Assembly (NCBI GenBank): GCA_003427395.1
Contig: BFEA01000255.1
Span: 1,462,128-1,490,544, forward strand
Reading direction: 5' to 3'
DNA length: 28,417 nucleotides
From: Chara braunii
Lineage: Eukaryota; Streptophyta; Charophyceae; Charales; Characeae
Made by a program: the position numbers and the translations under genes
Notes under the pieces: model-generated
Database searches by the model: none
The model's input: the letters and a program-made list of their open reading frames with translations, nothing else
What the model was told of the DNA's origin: nothing
In this document: piece by piece, positions 8,310 to 16,829 of the stretch
How the letters are laid out: each line of letters begins with the position of its first letter
How positions within the stretch are numbered: position 1 is the first letter of the stretch

Positions 8310-8464
8310 TTGGGAACAGACACGAAGACACACGCACAGACCATTCATACACACACATCCATAGACATATACAGAAACACACACAGACATCCACATAGGT
8401 TCACACATAGACGCCACACACACACACACACACAGCGTCACAGATACATACACGCGGATATGGG

Positions 8465-8465
<1 letters not shown>

Positions 8466-8528
<63 letters not shown>
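8466..8528. repeat. (GA)n microsatellite
   Basis: About 31 GA units directly upstream of the broken gene at 8595. ERERER-type translation here is an artefact. Confidence 0.95.
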
Positions 8529-8530
<2 letters not shown>

Positions 8531-8594
8531 CGTTGACGTCATTGTGCGTTTCTGCTGGCAGAGAGAAGAGGACGAAAGACAAACCCTACGCATC

Positions 8595-9971
8595 ATGTCG
8601 ATGTAAGTAGCACAGGTGGAGGCTGCTCTTGCAGAGGTAATGAAGTATGCAAAGGAGGGCGTCCACTACAACGGTGACAATGAGTTGTCTTTGCGTGAGG
8701 ACAGGGTGCCGAGGTACTTCACAATCGGTGTAGATATGAGATCTACGATCATGGCAAACGGCGAGGGCTGTGTCAAAGCACGGACACTCTTGCAACGCTT
8801 CAGAGAGTCACCACGTGTACGTGTGGACAGCGATGTGAAAGACAATGCATACAGTCTAAAATGAGTGGTCAAGTGGATGTGCAGCAAAGGGATGTGCGAA
8901 GAAGGAGACGTGGACATGACAATGCAGCAGAAAGGGGGGACATATACACCTGCAGATTTCAAGAAGTTGCTGGGCACTGTGGCAAAAAATTGGGAAATGC
9001 TTGTTGATGGGTCGAAGGACGAGTTGAAGAGTGGTGCTGCAGAAATCTTGGTGTTGTCCAGAATGAAGGACATTACACAAACACCGCCAGAAGATTTTCA
9101 AGAAGTTCCTGTCATTGTTGCATATGTTGTGGAATATGTTCTGCTGGATCAACTTGTGGACTTCATGAAAAAGAGTGCCGACGACAGGAACATCATCCAT
9201 GAGGCGTTGCACAAAGTCACAGAGTTTGCACTGCAGGGTCAAGATCTGATAGAATTTGTGTCAGCAACAACAGAAAACAACATCATATCTGGCAGACCGT
9301 TTTGGGGGGAGTAATTATCAACTGCTTTGGAGCGGCTCGGTCTTGCAAGTTGCGATGTTGAGAGACAAAGAGAAAGAGAAGAAAGGTGGAAGGTGATGGC
9401 CAGGGAAGCAAATTTAGCAATCATTTCAGACAACGGACAGACATCAGCAGCACAAAAATCAATAACCAGTATGGCAGTCGATGTGCCTCCCATGCAGACA
9501 GCAATGAGAAAGGAGCTAGTGTATTCCGATATCTTGAATGCTTTCACAATGGAGAAAGAACAGTGTGATCGTGGATTTGAAGAGGCCGATTTACCAAGTT
9601 GTTTTACAGAGTACACAGACAATGCAGAAGAAAAAGATGAAAAAGAGGATGAGGGGACATTATCTTCTGACGTGGAAGTGAGCGGCAACGATGTCAGCAA
9701 CGATGAGGAAGACGAGAAACATGATGTATACTATGATTTGAAGGGGGCGGGTGGACAAGTGACAAAAGGGTGGGCACATGCAATTATGAGGTTGGCAAGT
9801 GCTTTTCCCGATCCGCACAAAGTGCTGCGTGTTGTGATGAAGGGGGCAACACCAGATTATGCACTACAATATGCCGCAGTGACCAGCATAATGAATCATG
9901 CAACAAGGGAAAAAAGTGGTCACGTGTTGGCAAAGGATGGTTTGTTCTGGTCAACAGAGAGGTTGTGCTAG
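8595..9971 (+). pseudogene. Unknown acidic-tailed gene split by three in-frame stops
   Basis: One plus-strand frame runs from ATG 8595 to TAG 9969-9971 with only three stops inside: TAA 8604-8606, TGA 8862-8864 and TAA 9312-9314. No frameshift is needed. Segment 1 reads like a helix (VAQVEAALAEVMKYAKEG). Segment 2 contains YTPADFKKLLGTVAKNWEML and hydrophobic helices around EVPVIVAYVVEYVLLDQLV. Segment 3 has a charged helix (VERQREREERWKVMARE), an acidic run (EKDEKEDEG, SNDEEDEKHD) and a C-terminal part with GWAHAIMRLASAFPDPHKV. No catalytic signature is recognised and no family is assigned. Open stretches of 85-218 codons are far longer than chance, so the frame was under selection until recently, or the stops are read through or spliced out. 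Confidence 0.5.
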
Positions 9972-10275
9972 CAACGTCACTGACATAGGGAGTCAACCTG
10001 AGTTGCCTCATACACGGCGCACTAGCGACAGCTTGGGGAGAAACATTGCACCCCGGCTTGTCAATAGGAGACGCAATAGTTAATACTCGGCCACGACATC
10101 ACACACAGACACACACAACGACAGACCATGTTAGACATCAGGGATGATGACAGGCATACATAGCATAGAGCAATATAGTAGTAGTACAAACAACCAGTGC
10201 ACATACGTTTTGATACGCACGGGAAGCTCAACCTGTACATCTCTCTATGTCTGCCTCAATTTCAACGACGGTCGG
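9972..10275. other. Spacer without recognised gene
   Basis: About 300 bp of unique sequence with a short CA-rich patch near 10100. It separates the broken gene from the 70-bp element that marks the palindrome edge. No promoter or terminator signal is recognised. Confidence 0.5.
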
Positions 10276-10345
10276 GTTCACTACTGCGTGCCATATTAGT
10301 GTCCACCGGTGCTGTTTATTGTCATTCTGACCCGCACTAGTGAAC
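10276..10345. mobile_element. 70-bp inverted-end element at palindrome edge
   Basis: Begins GTTCACTACTGCGTGCC and ends GACCCGCACTAGTGAAC, 70 bp, with a type-A core like the 2105-2672 array. Its right terminus (CACTAGTGAAC) is also the outer end of the 10-kb palindrome, the same arrangement as at the left edge of the H3 module. Confidence 0.8.
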
Positions 10346-11128
10346 CCCACTCTCTCTCTCTCTCTCGTATGTCGAGTTGTAGCTATATTAGAACCTGTAC
10401 ATCCATCTGCGGGTTTTGTGTCATGTTGCCTGTTGTTTGCCTCTCCTAGTATAAGCGGTTCACTATAGCGTGCAAACACAGGATTGGACAATATTTCAAT
10501 CATTTGATGATTGTTACGATGTATGTCATAATTTGTTGCCTTTTGGAGTACATAACACACATCAGACCCCCTGTGATGACCAATGTGTGTATGTTTTTTT
10601 TTTTTTTTTGCATTCTCTGTAATTTAAATTCAAATGTATTAGGTTGTGAAATGTTTTGGAAGTGGTTACGGAGGTCGGCTGAAGTGCCGAGGTGTAATCA
10701 TTTTCATGCGAACATGGAAAACACATACCACATTCACAAACGTCATGGATGAATAGTTGCGAACTTGGGCAGCCGCACAAACATGGTGATGAATGTTGTG
10801 TCATATATCGTGTACGATGCGTAAGTCGTTGCCTCTTCCAACACGACCATAGAACTTGTCATGACATACAAATTATCGTGTCGCACGGTTGACTACTAAT
10901 CTTTGTCAATTGGGATCAGCGATACAGACCATTCGTACAAAAAACGGCAATCAGTACTCCCTCTCTATCTCTCTCTCACACAAAAGAGGATGTGCAATAC
11001 TTATACATTATAACAAAATATGCTCAGCAACTTATAATTCAAACGACCTGAACCAATGCACAAAATGCTAATCAAAACATTGTCCGCACCGCTCTGTTTG
11101 TTTTTGGAATGCACTGTATGCACAAAAA
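10346..11128. other. 5' non-coding region of transposon copy A
   Basis: Between the (CT)n edge and the first transposase codon lie ~780 bp with no credible ORF. It includes a partial GGTTCACTATAGCGTGC half-element near 10459 and a poly-T run at 10595-10609. It is matched by 19430-20310 in the other arm, so it belongs to the duplicated unit. Confidence 0.6.
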
Positions 11129-13835
11129 ATGGACAGCGGTCCACGGGTGTGCGACTTTGGCAGGCCTTTCATATCATTACGAACTTTGAACACACATCGT
11201 GCGAGGGCATGCCCGACCGTGGTGGACGAAATAACACATGGGCAAGAGATGGGTGTGGTCGATGATGCCGGACCATCAAGTATAGGTGCAGTGAATCTCG
11301 TGAGCGATGAAAGCGAGAACGTCGAGACCCCCGAGAATGTAGACGGATAGGGTGGGACATTCAAAGAGCAGCAACCGCAGCCTGTCGAGTCTTTTGACAA
11401 CTCTCGCAAGATGGCGACACTGATTTTCTCCGCCAGGGGCGGAATCGGTATGTCGCAGAGTGACATAGATGCTCTCATATCACTTCTCACACACCCGAGA
11501 TTTAGCACGAGAGACATCGTGTATGGTAATAGTCTAGTGTGTTTGACATGGGCAGGGAGTCTAGCAGAGGCTGCTAAACGACATTTCTGTCGATTTTTCA
11601 TATCGCATTATAGAAATGCGAGACAGTGTCTTCTCTAGAAGTGTCTCCGCCGTCAGAGCACCTCAGTATATTCGGCCCATGCAGCGGGGCGCTAAGTTAT
11701 CACATCCACTCTATCATTCGAGCGGACAAAGGTCTGGACAGGAATGGTAATCCACGTTATGTTATCCCTCTTTCATTGTATTCCGACAAAACACATACAG
11801 ACGGTCGTAAAAAACAAACGGCGTATCCTCTGATGATGTCACTAGCCGACCACGCATCCAAAGCCACACTGCTGACCTATCTTCCTGTGCTTCATCATCG
11901 TCCACGTGACAAAGGATGGGGTCTGCAGTCCACCTCATTCAAAAAGCAAAAGACCATCATTTTCCACAAGGCCCTTACAGTGGTGTTGCAGTCTGCGAAG
12001 GAGGCATCTCATCATGATGACGGAATAATGATATCGACAACGTGATTTGGGGACATAACTGTCCACCATTTCCTCCTCAATTATAACCAGGACTACCCAG
12101 AATGATGTGTGATTGCAACTGTGAAGTTTGCAGTATGTCCGACATGCACCGTGTCCAAAAACGACTTTGATGTTATAGCCAATTTCACAGACTGCAGGAG
12201 ATCACAGATGCTGAAAACACACTACACAATAGATGTGTTCACCGCCGACGACATCGACGTTCGCCGTGCAGCGGAAGCACGAATGTTGGAGTTGAATATG
12301 CATCGGCATGTTCAACAGAACGACCTTTGGGGGTTATACAGGGGCCCCAATGGTGACAATCCTCTGCTAGACTACCACCTGGCATTGCAACCAGAAGTTG
12401 CCACACTTACCGCAAACAGAGATCCTGAAGGGAATAAATGCAAGGTTGCAAAACGTCAGTGAGAGATGCACGCGAACATGCGCCCAACTTGTGCTGCCGG
12501 TGGCCACTGACAACGACTTTTTTTCGAGGGCCACACTTACTGCAAACAGAGATCCTGAAAGGAATAAATGCAAGGTTGGAAAACGTCAGTGAGAGATGCA
12601 CGCGAACATACCCCCAACTTGTGCTGCCGGTGACCACTGACAACGACTTTTTTTCGAGGGAGGGACGGTTCGAGGCGAAGCAAAACCGGTCTGTGATGAC
12701 ATTGTGCGTGTTCCTTATTTCTAATATTATCCCGCGCTCGACAGACAAGGGCATTACCGTTTGTTTTGTGAAACTGATGAAAATGTACATACGAGTGTTT
12801 CAGTGTACAACACACACTCGTGCTTCGCTCGATGAATGCGACGCTTTGATCACGGACTTTATAACGACCATCAAAGCGAAATTGAAAAAATATCAACCAT
12901 CAACATGGAAACTCCCTAAGTTGCACGATCTCATGCATCTGAGAACGTGTATTGAGCGATCCGGTGTCCCCGACACCTTCGTGACAGATGTTTGGGAGCA
13001 TCACCACAGAAAATTCTGCAAACAGCCATACCTATCATCTAACAAGCGGAAAACTTCAACCCAGATGGTAAACCACGTACACCGGTCATTGGCGTTGCAC
13101 GAAGAGACCGAGATCGTGAGGAAACAGAGGAAGAGAACGGTTGAGAACCGGTCGTCCGTGACAGACTGTATGGCCATCGGAATGAACACCCTCGCACTAC
13201 GCGATACGGCAATGCTGCAACTGCGGTGGTTCGACNTCGATAACGAGTACATACACGAGGGAGAAGGCATTGACAACCATGCGTGTAAGATACTCAAAGA
13301 GCTTCCTTGCAGACGNGATTTTCGAGCTGCGCTTACGACATACATGGTGGAGAATGGTTGTCAGCCCCCTTCTGACGACCTGCTTATACACACACGGACA
13401 CATCTGGCCATCGCCTGCGTACATGACGGAACAAACAGGGGCACACTTGTTCAAACTGCAAGAGCGTCGCCACAGTTCCATGGGAGACCAGTGCACNGTG
13501 ACGTCGCAATTAGAGCAGGCAACAAATGCACATGGTTTGTATTTGTAGCCATGTCTTTTGTCGTGGACGCACCCGCGAACAGCGGTAATATGGAACACAG
13601 CTGCGGATATGTGGAATGGTACAAGGAGGTCGACAGTGAACGGCAACACGTGACAGGTTGCAAGAAATTGAAATGGGAGAAGTTGAATGGACATCAATAT
13701 ACTAACGTCGTTTCGACCGACACTGTTGTAGACATAGTTCACATTGTTCCGCGCTTCTCTAAACCACAATGGGGATCGAAGCAGCATGCAAAACAGCGTG
13801 ACAACTGTTTTTATTTGAACAAGTACATATTATAG
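11129..13835 (+). pseudogene. Plavaka-like CACTA transposase, copy A (broken)
   Basis: Assigned to the Plavaka group of CACTA transposons from motifs in family order. They are an N-terminal degenerate zinc finger (RVCDFGRPF...LNTHRAR), LYSDKT (SDKT motif with a likely catalytic Asp), FHKALTVVLQSAKEA, NYNQDYPE (likely second catalytic Asp region) with CPTC, DYHLALQ, PKLHDLMHLRTC, RASPQFHGRP, and a C-terminus VDIVHIVPRF...FYLNKYIL. Pieces: 11129-11638 (in-frame TAG 11348-11350), 11626-12045, 12109-12462 (a TGA follows DYPE where copy B has CGA) and 12438-13835, a 465-codon C-terminal frame. Breaks come from nonsense codons, two deletions and a 130-bp duplication. The finger has lost one Cys that copy B keeps (CDF versus CDC). 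The gene would catalyse DDE-type cut-and-paste; this copy cannot make a full protein. Confidence 0.88.
12400..12659. repeat. 130-bp tandem duplication inside transposase copy A
   Basis: Two near-identical 130-bp units, 12400-12529 and 12530-12659, each starting GCCACACTTAC. The right palindrome arm has one copy. Because 130 is not a multiple of three, the second unit continues in another frame; the intact C-terminal ORF reads LLQTEILKGINARLENV from the second unit. Confidence 0.9.
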
Positions 13836-13865
13836 AAGAAACAAATGCAAAGTTTCTATGTTTGT

Positions 13866-13869
<4 letters not shown>

Positions 13870-13919
<50 letters not shown>
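13870..13919. repeat. (GA)n microsatellite
   Basis: About 25 GA units just downstream of transposase copy A. The right arm lacks it because of the ~300-bp deletion there. Confidence 0.95.
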
Positions 13920-13924
<5 letters not shown>

Positions 13925-14135
13925 GTAACACCCTTCATCAGAAGTTTGACGAATTCTGTATGTCTGTCTATCTGTCGTCGTCACAGGACAGTCATGTTGT
14001 TTCTTCCAAAGTATAGGGGAATAAGAGAGGACATTCGTCTCTTTCTTTTCGTTATATGTTGAGAAATATCATGTCAAATGTGTCCAAGCTTATGAAGCGG
14101 TGAAAACCACATGCGAGACGAAAGTGTCCCCAAAA

Positions 14136-14204
14136 GTTCACTACTGTGTGACATTTACGTGGTCAACAGTGACATCGTTTCAGTTTTGGAACGCAGTAGC
14201 CAAC
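14136..14204. mobile_element. 69-bp inverted-end element within left arm
   Basis: Begins GTTCACTACTGTGTGAC and ends AACGCAGTAGCCAAC, so it pairs one CACTA-type end with one GGCTA-type end. A (CT)n tract (about 14212-14249) follows its right end. The mirror copy is 16642-16710. It lies between transposase and Ulp1 and was present before the inverted duplication. Confidence 0.75.
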
Positions 14205-14208
14205 CTCT

Positions 14209-14249
<41 letters not shown>
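14209..14249. repeat. (CT)n microsatellite
   Basis: About 20 CT units abutting the CCAACC end of the preceding 69-bp element. The counterpart in the right arm (16615-16640) is much shorter and interrupted by AAA, showing that the tract expanded or contracted after duplication. Confidence 0.9.
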
Positions 14250-14251
<2 letters not shown>

Positions 14252-14604
14252 AAGTATCCTATAAAAACGATTTCAAGTTGTTAAAAAACTTAACAAATTG
14301 TCTGTGTCATTCCATTTTGACCGACACGTGTGAACAGGAACAAAAACTTACGACGTCGCGCAGCGTTCGGAAAGGAGCGACAAAGAACACTGAATAACAG
14401 GGTGCAGGTAAGAGAAATCGAGCGAGGATGACATAGTCACAGAAAAGTAACACGTGTGGTGACGGCGCGAAGTGGTCATATGTGGGTACAAAACCGATTA
14501 CCAGTCCAAGGATGAAAAATAAAGACGAAGAGCACCGCAGAGAGGTGACAAGCGAACCGTTGTTGTCATTGACCAGTGAGAGGTCAGCAAAGAGGTGACC
14601 GAAA

Positions 14605-15370
14605 ATGTTGAGGGACCCTTGGTACGCGGAAATGTACGATATAATGACAGAGGGTGAAGCAAAGTCTCCCCAATTGATAATCGAAGAGTCATTCGACATT
14701 AAGGGAAAAGTGAAAGTCGGAGACATGACGAGAACGAGAGAAGAGCGGACTGACATTAATGATGAGGACGAATTGTTCCCCTTCACATGGAAATCAAAGA
14801 GACACGCTATACCCGTAACAAAATCCGACATTGTACGATTGACCGACAATGAATGGCTGAACGACAACATTATCGACATTTATTTGCAGTCTTTGTATGA
14901 AGAACAGTCGCCGCCACGGGACATCGCAACAGTCTATGTCTGCACAACTTTCTGGCACCCCGAGGTCATTGGCAATCAGAAAGTGCATTTGACGAAAAGC
15001 GGATGGGAGGACGCAACAAGAATAGACCACGGAAGTTGCATCGACTGAGCAATGAACTGCGACGCGCGACAATCACTGTAATACTTGTGAACCATAAGAA
15101 ACACTGGATTCTTCTTCTGTTGCTTAATGTCAGATCCTTCCTGGCAGTGACTCAAAACAGCCACGTCTACGAACCTCCTATCGCCACCGTTGTTGACTCC
15201 TTCAAAGGAGAAGAAGCGAGAGGAATGGAAGGTCTTGCGAATATTTCTGTGGCACGAGTACCTCCACGAGGCATCCAACTCTGGGGTGTTGACACCGGAA
15301 AAGGTTCATACGTCGTGGGTGACATGTAGAGATCTACTAGGAAGTTAATTTTTGCATGCAGAATGCCCCC
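14605..15370 (+). pseudogene. Ulp1/C48-like cysteine protease, copy A (truncated)
   Basis: Related to SUMO-protease (Ulp1, peptidase C48) domains, which accompany several CACTA-class transposases. The ORF starts MLRDPWYAEMYDIM. The Ulp1 substrate-groove motif LTDNEWLNDNIIDIYLQSL lies around residues 79-97. A one-base deletion near 15018 shifts the frame; in the next frame the catalytic region continues with NHKKHWILLLLL (His) and VVDS (Asp). Further on an in-frame TAA (GGAAGTTAATTT) replaces the AAA of copy B. The sequence then breaks off at the palindrome spacer before the catalytic Cys, so this copy is certainly inactive. Confidence 0.85.
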
Positions 15371-16271
15371 TTGTTCTTTTAACAACTTCCAGTACGTCCT
15401 TGGCTCTCACAACCTTCGGTGCAGTTCTTGCAAGAAATACAGTGGCAGCGATGCAACATACATAGACACCACAGTCCGTGTAATTCTTCTGTTGCGGGCA
15501 TTCTGCATGCAAAAATTTACTTCCTAGTACATCCCTACATGCCACCCATGACGTATGAACCTTTTCCGGTGTCAACACCCCCGAGTTTGATGCCTCGTGG
15601 AGGTACTCGTGCCACAAAAATGTTCGCAAGGCCTACCATTCCTCTCACTTCCTCTCTTTCAAGGAGTCAACAACGATGGCGATAGGAGGTTCGTAGACAT
15701 GGCTGTCCTGACTCACTGCCAAAAAGGATCTGCTATTGAGCAATAAAAGAATAATCCAGTGTTTGTTATGGTTCACACGTATTACAGTGACTGTCGCGCG
15801 TCGCAGTTCATTGCTCAGTCGATGCAACTTCCGTGGTCTATTCTTGATTGCGTCCTCCCATCCGCGTTTCGTCAAATGTACTTTCTGATTGCCAATGACC
15901 TTGGGGTGCCAGAAAGTTGTGCAGACATAGACTGTTGCGCTGTGTCGTGGCGACGACTGTTCTTCATATAGAGACTGCAAATAAAAGTCGATAATGTTGT
16001 CATTCAGCCATTCATTGTCGGTCAATCGTACAATGTCGGATTTTGTTACGGGTATAGCGTGTCTCTTTGATTTCCACGTGAAGGGGAACAATTCATCCTC
16101 ATCATTAATGTCAGTCCGCTCTTCTCTCGTTCTCGTCATGTCCCCGACTTTCACTTTTCCATTAATGCCGAATGACTCTTCGATTATCAACTGGGGAGAC
16201 TTTGCTTCACCCTCTGTCATTATATCGTACATTTCCGCGTACCAAGGGTCCCTCAAAACATTTTCGACCAC
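15345..16271 (-). pseudogene. Ulp1/C48-like cysteine protease, copy B (frameshifted)
   Basis: Minus-strand counterpart of copy A and the only one with the complete catalytic set. The 208-residue first frame (start at 16271) has LTDNEWLNDNIIDFYLQSL, the catalytic His-Trp at 171-172 (NHNKHW) and Asp 202 (IVVDS), and then stops. A one-base deletion near 15650 relative to copy A shifts the frame. The second frame (15629-15345) continues with RTFLWHEYLHEA and, across the spacer, PQQKNYTDCGVYVCC, supplying Gln and Cys. After EVVKRT the sequence passes into the other arm (RGHSACKN, stop), so the natural C-terminus is replaced. SUMO-like processing activity is known for the family; activity here is excluded by the frameshift unless it is a sequencing error. 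Confidence 0.85.
15371..15491 (-). other. 121-bp palindrome spacer encoding Ulp1 active-site Cys segment
   Basis: The unpaired centre of the large palindrome. On the minus strand it encodes QKNYTDCGVYVCC and continues to TAPKVVRAKDVLEVVK: the Gln and Cys of the Ulp1 catalytic set (Q-x5-C spacing) plus the following helix. It belongs to copy B. A 121-bp homologue at 20735-20855 is the spacer of the second palindrome and has the same end points. Confidence 0.85.
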
Positions 16272-16641
16272 CTCTTTGCTGACCTCTCACTGGTCAATGG
16301 CAACAACGGTTCGCTTGGCACCTCTTTGCGGTGCTCTTCGTCTTTATTTTTCATCCTTGGACTGGTGACCGGTTTTGTACCCACATGTGACCACTTTGCG
16401 CCGTCACCACACGTGTTACTTTTCTGTGACTCCGTCATCCTCACTCGGCTTCTCTTACTTGCACCCTGTTATTCAGTGTTCTATGTTGCTCCTTCCCGAA
16501 CGCTGCGCGACGTCGTAAGTTTTTGTTCCTGTTCACACGTGTCGGTCAAAATGGAATGACACAGACGATTTGTTAAGTTTTTTAACAACTTGAAATCGTT
16601 TTTATAGGATACTTCGGAGAGAGAGAGAAAGAGAGAGAAAG

Positions 16642-16710
16642 GTTGGCTACTGCGTGCCAAAACTGAAACGATGTCACTGTTGACCACGTAAATATCACGC
16701 AATAGTGAAC
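16642..16710. mobile_element. 69-bp inverted-end element within right arm
   Basis: Mirror copy of 14136-14204: begins GTTGGCTACTGCGTGCC and ends TCACGCAATAGTGAAC. Differences from the left-arm copy fall in both ends, so one arm can be used to infer changes in the other. Confidence 0.75.
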
Positions 16711-16829
16711 TTTTGGGGACATTTTCGTCTCGCTTGTAGTTTTCACGGCTTCATAAGCTTGGACACATTTGACATGATATTTCTCAACAAATAACGAAAA
16801 GAAAGAGACGAATGTCCTCTCTTGTTCCC

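Larger units (their letters stand above)
7850..8460. repeat. CA-rich block with ~200-bp duplicated unit
   Basis: CACA/CATA-rich sequence contains two diverged copies of a ~200-bp unit. Each starts near ACATTCTGGC(G/A)TG (8019 and 8218) and carries one 70-bp inverted-end element (8040 and 8240). HTHTHT-type ORFs are repeat artefacts. Confidence 0.8.
10337..15370. repeat. Left arm of ~10-kb palindrome
   Basis: Inverted copy of 15492-20316. Landmarks match in reverse order: the (CT)n edge with CGTATGTCGAG, the zinc-finger start (11129 versus 19414 on the minus strand), the DYPE region, the PKLHDLMH region and the Ulp1 domain. Relative to the right arm it lacks about 76 bp near 11576 and about 70 bp near 12393, carries a 130-bp tandem duplication at 12400-12659, and keeps about 300 bp (13691-13993) lost from the right arm. 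Scattered substitutions show the arms have diverged, so this is not a simple fold-back copy error. Confidence 0.9.

Noticed and set aside
591-9971. Reassigned genetic code (TAG or TAA as sense codons)
   Set aside because: All three stop codons occur both inside broken frames and at plausible gene ends (H3 ends TAA, copy A transposase ends TAG), and copy B has a sense codon (CGA) where copy A has TGA. Ordinary decay fits better.
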